Source: Elusimicrobiota bacterium
Lineage (GTDB): Bacteria > Elusimicrobiota > Elusimicrobia > FEN-1173
Direction: 5' to 3'
Length of the DNA: 6,897 nucleotides
Assembly (NCBI GenBank): GCA_016207625.1
Contig: JACQPF010000103.1
Coordinates: 1-6,897, forward strand
Each line of letters starts with the position of its first letter. Positions within the stretch are counted from its first letter, which is position 1. The translations under genes and the position numbers were made by a program. Under the pieces are notes generated by a model. That model was not told where the DNA came from. It made no database searches and saw nothing but the letters and a program-made list of their open reading frames with translations. Shown piece by piece: positions 1 through 6,582 of this stretch.

Positions 1-933
1 AAGACCCGGATGGAAATGCTTCATGGGGGCCAGCCAAGCTTTGGCCTTCCCCGGCGGGATCTTGAGGACCTTCTCCTCCGGGCCGTTCGGAATGCGGGCG
101 GCCGCGTGGAAATGGGCGTCCATGTCCGTTCTTTTGAAAAAAAGGGGGCGGATTGGATCCTGGGAGTTCGACAGATGTCCGGCTTGGACTTAACCGCCGG
201 CGCGTCCATCCCGCCGAACGCGCAAGAGCGGGCTTGTTCCCTTCTGGTCCTGGCCGACGGCCGGCTTTCGATGATCCAAAACATTCCCCCGCATTCCCCG
301 CCTCGAATCGGGCGAAGCTGTTACGGCTGGAACGTCGCGTTCGAGAACGTGCCGCAGGCCCCCGGAGATCTTTCCATGCATTTCTATCCGGGCGGTTATG
401 TCGGGGTGATGACCTTCTCCACGGGGGAATCCAACGTCAGCGGAATCGTTTTTACCGACGGTCCTCCCCCCCGGCCCTGGTCGGACGCGTTTAAGGCGGC
501 GCAAGAGCGGCAACCGTCGCTCCGCCGCTTGCTCCGCGACGCGCGGCCCGTCGGCGAATGGCACGGGGTGGGGCCTCTCCCTTTCACAACCCGCATGAGG
601 CCGGACCAAGGCGCCTTCCTCGCGGGAGATGCCGCCGCGGTGGGAGACCCTTTCATGGGCGAAGGCATCGGCCGCGCGCTCGGCGCCGGACCCCTTCTCT
701 ACGAGTGTTTCCGGAACGCACAGAACCGTTCTCTCGAACAAATCCGCCAAAATTACCGGCAGCGCTGGACGAATCTCTATTCCGCCCGCCTGCGCCTGGG
801 GTGGGTCCTCCGAGAAACGCTCCGGCGGCCCATCCTTGCCGCCCGCGCCACCGGATTTTTATTGCAGAACGATTGGTCGATCCGCGCCCTCCTGCCTCTC
901 TTCCACAGGGGGTTTTCCTCCCCGCCGATCTGA
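1..933 (+). CDS. FAD-dependent oxidoreductase, C-terminal part (5' end outside window)
   Basis: The reading frame is open from base 1, so the gene starts upstream and the N-terminal GxGxxG dinucleotide-binding motif is not seen. Counting from the first ATG in the window (base 10), residues 11-23 (FGLPRRDLEDLLL) match the conserved 'PR..L...L' segment of the geranylgeranyl reductase / UbiH-like flavoprotein superfamily. Residues 80-87 (VLADGRLS) look like the DG motif. Residues 204-221 (LAGDAAAVGDPFMGEGIG) are the FAD ribityl-contacting GD motif followed by the usual DPF.GEGI helix. The C-terminal 70 residues are Arg-rich with hydrophobic patches, which could give membrane association. The family oxidises or reduces lipid-like, quinone or polyketide substrates; the substrate here cannot be told. 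It ends 8 bases before the convergent hemerythrin gene and is probably unrelated to the nar operon. The superfamily assignment is firm; the reaction is unknown. Confidence 0.85.
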   Translation, partial: KTRMEMLHGGQPSFGLPRRDLEDLLLRAVRNAGGRVEMGVHVRSFEKKGADWILGVRQMSGLDLTAGASIPPNAQERACSLLVLADGRLSMIQNIPPHSPPRIGRSCYGWNVAFENVPQAPGDLSMHFYPGGYVGVMTFSTGESNVSGIVFTDGPPPRPWSDAFKAAQERQPSLRRLLRDARPVGEWHGVGPLPFTTRMRPDQGAFLAGDAAAVGDPFMGEGIGRALGAGPLLYECFRNAQNRSLEQIRQNYRQRWTNLYSARLRLGWVLRETLRRPILAARATGFLLQNDWSIRALLPLFHRGFSSPPI

Positions 934-941
934 AATCGCCA

Positions 942-1442
942 TTAGGCTTGCTCGTCGTGGGCGTGGGAATGTCCGCAGCAGGAATTGTAACGTTCCTCCG
1001 GAACCATCTCCATCGCCAGGAACAGGCCCGCGGCCTCCTGAGGAGGGACCAATTGATCGATCGAGGGATAGAGGATGTTCTCTTCCTTCATATTATGGTT
1101 GCCGAGGATTTGCAGGAGAGACGCTTCCTCAGCGTCGCTCCCGGGATCGGCGCGGCGCACCTTATCATGCAGCACCTCGAGGACCTCGCCGATCATCCGG
1201 TGTTCCTGCCGCATGACTTCCGTGGGACCGGCGTCCGCGGGCATCCCGGACAAGGACTCGAACGCCGGGAAGAGCACGTCTTCCTCCCAAACGATGTGCC
1301 GCTTCAACCCTCGAATGAAGGCCCGGAAATTGTTCTTGGCCTTGCCGTAATCCCTGCGCTTGTCGGTCTGGAATTGCTGGAACAAAAGGTCCAAACGATC
1401 GTGGTCCGCTTCGAAATAAGACGAGATGGGTTTTTCAGTCAT
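942..1442 (-). CDS. Hemerythrin-like (HHE domain) protein with Cys/His tail
   Basis: This 166-residue protein has the four-helix hemerythrin metal-ligand pattern: His14 (ADHDRL), His49-x3-Glu53 (RHIVWEE), His81 (QEHRMI) and His116-x3-Glu120 (NHNMKEE). These would hold a di-iron centre. HHE proteins bind O2 or NO, or act in iron handling and repair of Fe-S or di-iron centres (YtfE/ScdA group). There is no signal peptide, so it is cytoplasmic. The open frame extends upstream to 1601, but the ATG at 1442 is chosen because an AGGAGG lies 4 bases before it and the upstream extension is Lys/Arg/Phe-rich, lies in the promoter region and has no family match. The last residues (CCGHSHAH) form an unusual Cys/His tail. 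It is transcribed divergently from the Rrf2-nar operon and shares its promoter region, suggesting co-control and a protective role during nitrate respiration (inference). Confidence 0.9.
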   Translation of the reverse strand: MTEKPISSYFEADHDRLDLLFQQFQTDKRRDYGKAKNNFRAFIRGLKRHIVWEEDVLFPAFESLSGMPADAGPTEVMRQEHRMIGEVLEVLHDKVRRADPGSDAEEASLLQILGNHNMKEENILYPSIDQLVPPQEAAGLFLAMEMVPEERYNSCCGHSHAHDEQA

Positions 1443-1446
1443 CGTT

Positions 1447-1452
1447 CCTCCT
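1447..1452 (-). promoter_or_regulatory. Ribosome binding site of hemerythrin gene
   Basis: On the minus strand AGGAGG is followed by 4 bases (AACG) and then the ATG at 1442. This strong Shine-Dalgarno decides the start against the longer open frame reaching 1601. Confidence 0.8.
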
Positions 1453-1470
1453 GGCCGGCTTTGCCCGGCC
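1453..1470 (-). other. GC-rich hairpin in the hemerythrin 5' leader
   Basis: GGCCGG (1453-1458) pairs perfectly with CCGGCC (1465-1470) across a 6-base loop. It abuts the Shine-Dalgarno of the hemerythrin mRNA. There is no T-run after it in either direction, so it is not a standard terminator. It may tune access to the ribosome binding site or simply reflect GC-rich sequence. Confidence 0.35.
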
Positions 1471-1479
1471 GCTTTATAC

Positions 1480-1494
1480 AGGATATACATATCT
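1480..1494 (-). promoter_or_regulatory. Putative Rrf2-type operator, hemerythrin side
   Basis: Read on the minus strand this is AGATATGTATATCCT. It shares 12 of 15 bases with AGATATGCTTGTCCT at 1560-1574 on the plus strand, before the Rrf2 gene. It contains a perfect inverted repeat GATAT-AC-ATATC (1482-1493). It lies where the -10 region of the hemerythrin promoter is expected. Rrf2-family regulators bind short AT-rich dyads near promoters; that this one binds here is inferred from location and repetition. Confidence 0.5.
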
Positions 1495-1514
1495 CTTTTT
1501 AATCCGCGCCGCAA
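1486..1514 (-). promoter_or_regulatory. Possible hemerythrin promoter
   Basis: On the minus strand TTGCGG (1514-1509) could be the -35 and, 17 bases later, TATGTA (1491-1486) the -10, with the A-tract at 1516-1530 just upstream. The -10 is a poor match. TATAAA at 1478-1473 is a better -10 but lacks a good -35. The region surely holds the promoter, but the exact boxes are uncertain. Confidence 0.35.
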
Positions 1515-1515
1515 G

Positions 1516-1530
1516 TAAAAAAATAAAAAA
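1516..1530. promoter_or_regulatory. Central A-tract, possible shared UP element
   Basis: Two runs of A (seven at 1517-1523, six at 1525-1530) separated by one T lie between the two -35-like elements (1509-1514 on minus, 1535-1540 on plus). A/T tracts just upstream of -35 boxes can contact the RNA polymerase alpha subunit C-terminal domain. One tract could serve both divergent promoters. It stands out against the GC-rich surroundings. Confidence 0.4.
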
Positions 1531-1534
1531 GGGG

Positions 1535-1563
1535 TTGCGCTCTTTTTTGTTCTTATATAAGAT
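1535..1563 (+). promoter_or_regulatory. Promoter of the rrf2-cytochrome-nar operon
   Basis: TTGCGC (1535-1540) is a plausible -35, followed after 17 bases by TAAGAT (1558-1563) as -10; TATAAG (1556-1561) is an alternative with shorter spacing. Transcription would start near 1570. A perfect 12-base palindrome TCTTATATAAGA (1551-1562) covers the -10, and the shared 15-base motif at 1560-1574 covers the -10/+1 region, a position suited to repression. No FNR-type TTGAT-N4-ATCAA site is seen in the intergenic region. Confidence 0.5.
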
Positions 1564-1574
1564 ATGCTTGTCCT
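1560..1574 (+). promoter_or_regulatory. Putative Rrf2-type operator, nar side
   Basis: AGATATGCTTGTCCT repeats, in opposite orientation, the motif at 1480-1494 (12 of 15 identical). It overlaps the predicted -10 and start site of the Rrf2 operon, and the left edge overlaps the palindrome TCTTATATAAGA (1551-1562). The arrangement fits autorepression by the Rrf2 protein encoded 26 bases downstream. The link between regulator and site is inference. Confidence 0.5.
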
Positions 1575-1585
1575 AAAAAAACTGC

Positions 1586-1590
1586 GGAGG
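1586..1590 (+). promoter_or_regulatory. Ribosome binding site of the Rrf2 gene
   Basis: GGAGG is 10 bases before the ATG at 1601 but only 1 base before an in-frame GTG at 1592. This spacing favours the ATG, and the resulting N-terminus (MIYSRTSEYALRAL) is the usual start of Rrf2 proteins. Confidence 0.7.
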
Positions 1591-1600
1591 GGTGGACCCA

Positions 1601-2170
1601 ATGATTTATTCGAGGACGAGCGAGTACGCCCTGCGGGCGCTCGCGTTCATGGCCCAGAAAGACGGCGGCTTAGTGACCGAGCCGAGGGAGGCGAGGAAAT
1701 GGTTGAAGGGCGCTAGCCCAGAAACCACGACCGATGTGCGGGAGGTGAGCGACGCCACGGGGATCCCCGCGCCCTACGTGGCGAAAGTCCTGCAAGGGCT
1801 AGCCCGGGCGAACGTCCTGAGGTCGAAGAAGGGGCGGGGCGGCGGGTTTTCTTTCCGGCGGCACCCGTCCAAGATCACGTTGTGGCATGTGGTCCAAGCC
1901 ACCGACGACCTCGCGACCTCGCCGCTGTCCAGTTGTGTGATGGGGCTCAAGCAATGCAGCGAAATCACCCCCTGTCCACTGCATGAGGTGTGGTCGGACA
2001 CCACGAAACGGATGCACGAGAAGCTTCAGCAAACCACGGTGATCGACATGGCCGGATTGCCGGGCCAGTTCGCCCGAAGCGGGAGCGTTCGCCGCACCCT
2101 CTCGGTGCAGATGCGGGCCATTTTTGGACATAAGAGAGGGCCAAAGCGCTCTCGGCGCCGCTCACAATAA
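1601..2170 (+). CDS. Rrf2-family transcriptional regulator, NsrR/IscR-like Cys pattern
   Basis: The 189-residue protein begins with the Rrf2 hallmark MIYSRTSEYALRAL. A winged helix-turn-helix follows: recognition region ATGIPAPYVAKVLQGL (residues 52-67) and the wing KKGRGGGF (77-83). Cys112, Cys119 and Cys125 lie in a C-x6-C-x5-C pattern in the loop where NsrR and IscR hold an Fe-S cluster, so it probably senses NO, O2 or Fe-S status. Odd points: about 18 residues (roughly 24-41) appear inserted between the first and second helices compared with typical family members, and the C-terminus is a basic extension (HKRGPKRSRRRSQ). It is the first gene of the nar operon, 8 bases before the cytochrome gene, and likely controls its own operon and the divergent hemerythrin gene. 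The family is certain; the ligand and targets are inferred. Confidence 0.92.
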   Translation: MIYSRTSEYALRALAFMAQKDGGLVTEPREARKWLKGASPETTTDVREVSDATGIPAPYVAKVLQGLARANVLRSKKGRGGGFSFRRHPSKITLWHVVQATDDLATSPLSSCVMGLKQCSEITPCPLHEVWSDTTKRMHEKLQQTTVIDMAGLPGQFARSGSVRRTLSVQMRAIFGHKRGPKRSRRRSQ

Positions 2171-2178
2171 AATAGGAT

Positions 2179-2946
2179 ATGCTCTTGGGTCAAAGATCGT
2201 TTTTTGTTTTTGCCGGCATGATTCTCGCGCTGGCGCACACAACGCCGGCGCGCGGCGAAGAACCGGCGGCGGATGCGCCCGCGGCCCTATTCATCAGCCG
2301 GTGCAGCGCCTGCCACAACGTGGGGCGCGGAGAGGCCTCGGGACTTGATCTTTTTCCGGCGTCTCAATGGCCACCGGCGGACCTCGCCGGCGCCATCCAG
2401 CGCATGGAAGAGAACGTGGGCCCTCTCGATGCGGACACGGTTCAAACCCTGGTCCGGTTCTTGAAGGACGGCCAGGCCCCGTCGCGAATCGAAGCGGAGG
2501 AGAAACGAATGGAAACTGAACTCCAGGCGGCGTCGAATCCCGCGTCGGCGGAAACCGGGAAAGAGCTTTTTTTCGGGCGCCGGACGTTGTCCGGCGGCGG
2601 CCCGGCCTGCGCGGCCTGCCATCTTGCCGGGGGCTCAGGCGGAACGTTGGGGCCGGACCTCAGCGGCGTTTTCAAAAAAATGGGGCAAACGCCTTTGATC
2701 TCCGCCATCAAGAACAGCGATTATAAGGTCATGCGCGGAACCTATGGTTCTCACCCTATAAAAGACGAGGAAGCTCTCCACCTGGCCGCCTTCCTGGAAA
2801 CGGCCGAAGGATTAACCCCCGCTCGAAAATGGCCCATACATGGTGTTGGTGGCGCGGCAGCGGTTGCGGCTTTGGGCCTGGCCGCGGTCTTCTATAGGCG
2901 CCCGCATCCCCGCGGAAAAGAAAAACTCCATGGACGGAAGAAATGA
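2179..2946 (+). CDS. narC: Membrane-anchored diheme cytochrome c, NarC-like
   Basis: The 255-residue precursor has a signal peptide (residues 1 to about 26: Arg6, hydrophobic FFVFAGMILALAH, then a likely cut after ARG). Two c-type heme sites follow: CSACH (42-46) and CAACH (144-148). Met76 and Met185 are plausible distal heme ligands. A charged linker (about 100-126) separates the two heme domains. Residues 221-239 form a C-terminal membrane helix followed by a basic tail (RRPHPRGKEKLHGRKK), so the hemes face the outside and the tail the cytoplasm. The start at 2179 keeps the full signal peptide; its ribosome site is weak (AGG 2 bases away), and translation may be coupled to the Rrf2 stop 8 bases before. 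Its stop overlaps the narG start in ATGA. Thermus-type nar operons also place a diheme NarC before narG, where it takes part in anchoring and electron transfer. The symbol is by analogy of position and architecture. Confidence 0.85.
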   Translation: MLLGQRSFFVFAGMILALAHTTPARGEEPAADAPAALFISRCSACHNVGRGEASGLDLFPASQWPPADLAGAIQRMEENVGPLDADTVQTLVRFLKDGQAPSRIEAEEKRMETELQAASNPASAETGKELFFGRRTLSGGGPACAACHLAGGSGGTLGPDLSGVFKKMGQTPLISAIKNSDYKVMRGTYGSHPIKDEEALHLAAFLETAEGLTPARKWPIHGVGGAAAVAALGLAAVFYRRPHPRGKEKLHGRKK

Positions 2947-5900
2947 CTTGGATCCAAGACCTTTTTAAACCCGAGGAACGTTCCTGGGAAGATTTTTACC
3001 GCAACCGCTGGTCCTATGACAAAGCGGTGCGCAGCACCCACGGCGTGAACTGCACGGGCTCCTGCAGTTGGAACATCCACGTCAAGCAAGGCATCGTGAC
3101 CTGGGAACTCCAGGCGCTGGATTACCCCCGTTTTGACCCTAACATCCCCCCCTACGAACCCCGTGGCTGCCAACGTGGAATCTCCTATTCCTGGTACATC
3201 TACAGCCCGCTTCGAGTGAAATACCCCTATGTCCGCGGCGTTCTTCTGGACCTCTGGCGCGAAGCGAAACGCCTGCATCCGGAGGACCCCGTGGCGGCTT
3301 GGCGGTCCATCGCGACGAACCCCTCCTCGAGGGCCAAGTATCAACAAGCCAGAGGCAAGGGCGGTTTCCGCCGCGCGTCTTGGGATGAGGCGCTGGACAT
3401 CATCGCCGCCGCCAACATCGCCACCGTCAAGGATTATGGGCCGGACCGGCTCGCCGGGTTTTCCCCCATCCCGGCCATGTCCATGGTGAGTTACGCCGCC
3501 GGCGCCCGGTTCATGCAACTCATGGGCGGAATATCCTTGTCTTTTTATGACTGGTACTGCGACCTGCCGCCCGCCTCCCCGGAAATCTGGGGCGAGCAGA
3601 CGGACGTGGCGGAAAGCGCGGACTGGTACAAATCCCGCTTCATCGCGGTGGTCGGCTCCAACGTCCTCATGACGCGCACGCCGGACGCCCATTTCCTCGC
3701 GGAGGTGCGCCACCAGGGAACGAAGGTGGTGGTGTTCTCTCCGGATTTCAGCCAAACTTCCAAAATCGCCGACGAATGGGTGCCCCTCCACCAGGGGCAG
3801 GACGCCGCCTTCTGGCTGGCCGTGGGGCACGTGATCCTGCGGGAGTTCTACATCCAGAACCCCGTGCCCGCCTTCGCCGAATACGTCAAGCGCTATTCCA
3901 ATTTGCCGTTCCTCGTGTCGCTGGAAAAATCGCCGGATGGGACCTACCGGCCGGGCAAGTTCCTGCGCGCCGCCGACATCGAAGCCACGCGCGGCGTGGA
4001 AAACGCCGAGTGGAAAACATTCGTCTTGGATGAAAAGACGGGGGCCCTGCGCCTCCCCAAGGGTACCGTGGGCCACCGCTGGCAGAAAGCCAAAGGGGAA
4101 TGGAACCTGGAGCTGAACGATTCCCTCACGGGCGAACCCTACGACCCCGCCCTGTTTTTGCCTGGCGAGGGAACGGTGACCGAGCCTGTGACTTTCTCCG
4201 ACTTTTCCACGGGAGAGGACGTGGTCTCCCTCACGCGGCACGTGCCGGTGAAAAAAATTCAGACGGTGCGCGGGGAAGAATTGGTCACCACGGCCATGGA
4301 GTTGCTTTTGGCGCAGTACGGCGTCGGCCGGGGACAGCCCGGCCAATGGCCGGAAAACGAAGACGATGCCCAGTCGCCCTTCACGCCGGCGTGGCAGGAG
4401 AAGTTCACCGGCATCAAGGCCGCTGTGGTGACGCGGTTCGCCCGGGAGTGGGCCCAAACCGCGGAGAAGAGCGGCGGGCGATGCTCCATCATCATCGGCG
4501 CGGGCGTCAACCATTGGTATCACAACAATTTGATCTACCGCGCCTGCATCGCGCCCCTCATCCTCTGCGGTTGCGTCGGCAAAAACGGCGGCGGGTGGAA
4601 CCATTACGTGGGGCAGGAAAAATTGGCGCCCGTCGCCTCCTGGGCGCCCATCGCCTTCGCCAGCGACTGGGGCGGGCCGCCGCGCCTGCAGAACACGCCG
4701 TCTTTCCATTACATGCACACGGACCAGTGGCGCTACGACCGGCCCTTCCGGGACATCTGCCCCGCCGAAGACGGCTCCCACCCCATGACGCAGGGCCACA
4801 CCGCCGACAAGCAGGCCCTCGCCGTGCGAAACGGCTGGCTGCCGTGCTTTCCCCAATTCAACAAGAGCAACTTCGAAGTCGTGCGGGAAGCCGAAGCCGC
4901 CGGAGCCGGATCGCCCGAAGCCATTAAGGAGCACGTCGTGCGGGAACTCAAAAATCGCCGTCTGAAATTCTCCATGGAGGACCCGGACAACCCCGCCAGT
5001 TTCCCGCGGGTGTGGTACATCTGGCGGGGAAACGCCCTCCTCTCCTCGGCCAAAGGCCACGAATATTTCCTGAAACATTATTTGGGGACCCATTCCAACG
5101 CCATCGCCCCCGAAGCCGCGAAGGGCCACATCCGCGAAATCGAATGGCACGACAAAGCGCCCCTGGGCAAGATGGACCTGGTGGTGGATTTGAATTTCCG
5201 CATGGACTCCTCCGCGCTCTATTCCGACATCGTCCTGCCGGCGGCCACTTATTACGAGAAAGACGATTTGAACTCCACGGACATGCATTCCTTCATCCAT
5301 CCCTTGCAGGCCGCGGTGCCGCCCTGCTGGGAATCGAAAAGCGACTGGGCCATCTTCCGGGACATCGCCGAGCGCACGTCAAGCCTGGCGGAACGCCACC
5401 TCCCATCCCCGATGAAGGACATCGTGGCCACCCCGCTCATGCACGACACGCCGGGCGAAATCGCCCAGCCCGCCGTCTTGGACTGGGCGAAGGGGGAAAC
5501 GGAACCCATCCCCGGGAAAACCATGCCGAACCTCACCGTGGTGGAACGGCGCTATGCCGACGTGTATAAAAAATTCATCGCCCTGGGCCCCAACTTCCGC
5601 AACGGCCTGGGCGCACACGGCATCATTTATCCGGTGGAAGACGCCTACGACGCCTATCTCAAGACCGCCCCCGTGGAGACGTGGAACGGGCGCACCTACC
5701 CCTCTTTGCGGGAAGACCGCTCCGTGTGCGAAGCGATCCTCGCCTTCGCCGCCGAGACCAACGGAGAGATGGCCTGGCGGGCCTTCCAGGCCGAATCCGC
5801 CAAGACCGGCCGGAACCTGGCGCATCTGGCGGGGGATGCTCGAAGCGTGCGTTACAACTTTCAAGACCTCGTGAGCGCGCCGAAGCGCCTCTTGACCACT

Positions 5901-6569
5901 CCCTTCTGGAGCGGAGTCACTCGGGATGGCCGCACCTACGCCGCGTTCTGCCAGAACGTCGAGGAACTCACCCCCTGGCGCACCCTGACCGGCCGCCAGG
6001 AGCTCTATTTGGACCACGAGGTGTACCGCGCTTTCGGCGAGCACCTCCCCGCTTTCAAGCCGCGGCCGGACGCGGTGAAGATCGGCGATTTGGTGAACAC
6101 CCGCGAAACGCCGGGGGCCCTCGTGTTGAACTATTTGACGCCCCACGGCAAATGGCACATCCATTCCACCTTCGAAGACAACCTGCGCATGAAGCTCCTC
6201 TCGCGGGGCATTGAACCCGTGTGGATCAACGACCGCGACGCGGACCAGGCCGGCCTCCAAGACAACGACTGGGTGGAGATGGTGAACGACCACGGGGCCG
6301 TGGTCACGCGGGCCTGCGTCTCGGCGCGGATCCCGCGGGGCCTCTGCTTCATCTACCACGCCACCGAGAGAACGGTGGGAGTGCCCAAATCCCCCTCCCG
6401 CGGCCGGCGCGCCGGCGGGCACAACAGCCTCACGCGGGTGCGGATGAAACCGCTTTTCATGATCGGCGGGTACGCCCAATTCTCCTACGCCTTCAATTAC
6501 TGGGGCCCTCCGGGCGTGAACCGGGACACCTACGTGGTGCTCAAGAAACTCGAAAAGCTGAAATGGTGA
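2943..6569 (+). CDS. narG: Respiratory nitrate reductase alpha subunit NarG
   Basis: This 1208-residue molybdopterin oxidoreductase aligns by eye along its whole length with E. coli NarG (about 1247). It reduces nitrate to nitrite at a Mo-bisMGD centre. His33, Cys37, Cys41 (STHGVNCTGSCSW) and Cys76 (EPRGCQRG) are the FS0 [4Fe-4S] ligands. Asp207 in YDWYCDLPPASP corresponds to the Mo ligand Asp222 of E. coli. GCVGKNGGGWNHYVGQEKL lies near residues 540-560, and the cofactor dinucleotide-binding domain spans about 1055-1175. The N-terminus (MTWIQDLF) is about 16 residues shorter than E. coli's and has no twin-arginine signal, so the active site should be cytoplasmic. The start overlaps the cytochrome stop by 4 bases (ATGA), indicating coupled translation. 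Cytoplasmic-type nitrite oxidoreductases (NxrA of Nitrobacter type) are close relatives, so the physiological direction is not fixed by sequence; nitrate reduction is the default reading. Confidence 0.96.
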   Translation: MTWIQDLFKPEERSWEDFYRNRWSYDKAVRSTHGVNCTGSCSWNIHVKQGIVTWELQALDYPRFDPNIPPYEPRGCQRGISYSWYIYSPLRVKYPYVRGVLLDLWREAKRLHPEDPVAAWRSIATNPSSRAKYQQARGKGGFRRASWDEALDIIAAANIATVKDYGPDRLAGFSPIPAMSMVSYAAGARFMQLMGGISLSFYDWYCDLPPASPEIWGEQTDVAESADWYKSRFIAVVGSNVLMTRTPDAHFLAEVRHQGTKVVVFSPDFSQTSKIADEWVPLHQGQDAAFWLAVGHVILREFYIQNPVPAFAEYVKRYSNLPFLVSLEKSPDGTYRPGKFLRAADIEATRGVENAEWKTFVLDEKTGALRLPKGTVGHRWQKAKGEWNLELNDSLTGEPYDPALFLPGEGTVTEPVTFSDFSTGEDVVSLTRHVPVKKIQTVRGEELVTTAMELLLAQYGVGRGQPGQWPENEDDAQSPFTPAWQEKFTGIKAAVVTRFAREWAQTAEKSGGRCSIIIGAGVNHWYHNNLIYRACIAPLILCGCVGKNGGGWNHYVGQEKLAPVASWAPIAFASDWGGPPRLQNTPSFHYMHTDQWRYDRPFRDICPAEDGSHPMTQGHTADKQALAVRNGWLPCFPQFNKSNFEVVREAEAAGAGSPEAIKEHVVRELKNRRLKFSMEDPDNPASFPRVWYIWRGNALLSSAKGHEYFLKHYLGTHSNAIAPEAAKGHIREIEWHDKAPLGKMDLVVDLNFRMDSSALYSDIVLPAATYYEKDDLNSTDMHSFIHPLQAAVPPCWESKSDWAIFRDIAERTSSLAERHLPSPMKDIVATPLMHDTPGEIAQPAVLDWAKGETEPIPGKTMPNLTVVERRYADVYKKFIALGPNFRNGLGAHGIIYPVEDAYDAYLKTAPVETWNGRTYPSLREDRSVCEAILAFAAETNGEMAWRAFQAESAKTGRNLAHLAGDARSVRYNFQDLVSAPKRLLTTPFWSGVTRDGRTYAAFCQNVEELTPWRTLTGRQELYLDHEVYRAFGEHLPAFKPRPDAVKIGDLVNTRETPGALVLNYLTPHGKWHIHSTFEDNLRMKLLSRGIEPVWINDRDADQAGLQDNDWVEMVNDHGAVVTRACVSARIPRGLCFIYHATERTVGVPKSPSRGRRAGGHNSLTRVRMKPLFMIGGYAQFSYAFNYWGPPGVNRDTYVVLKKLEKLKW

Positions 6570-6573
6570 GGAG
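6569..6573 (+). promoter_or_regulatory. Ribosome binding site of narH
   Basis: AGGAG lies 9 bases before the ATG at 6583 and overlaps the narG stop codon (TGA 6567-6569), so narH is read from the same mRNA with closely linked initiation. Confidence 0.7.
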
Positions 6574-6582
6574 AATCCGCTC

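Noticed and set aside
934..941. Possible bidirectional terminator between the convergent flavoprotein and hemerythrin genes
   Set aside because: The gap is only 8 bases and I find no stem-loop with a T-run near either stop codon.
558..1502. A 314-codon plus-strand open frame overlapping the flavoprotein and antisense to hemerythrin
   Set aside because: It overlaps two genes with clear family motifs, its product is low-complexity Arg/Pro-rich at the start, and it has no plausible ribosome site.
1443..1601. N-terminal extension of the hemerythrin open frame to 1601
   Set aside because: The extension covers the promoter region and both operator-like motifs, overlaps the Rrf2 start, and the internal ATG at 1442 has a strong Shine-Dalgarno.
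1796..1805. Perfect palindrome GGGCTAGCCC with a near repeat at 1706-1719
   Set aside because: It lies inside the conserved coding region of the Rrf2 helix-turn-helix, is short, and has no pairing with any regulatory position.
2892..5300. An 802-codon open frame on the minus strand opposite narG
   Set aside because: It is in exact complementary codon register with narG, so it stays open only because narG avoids TTA, CTA and TCA codons. The product is Gly/Val/His/Arg-rich without any recognised motif, and narG is certain.
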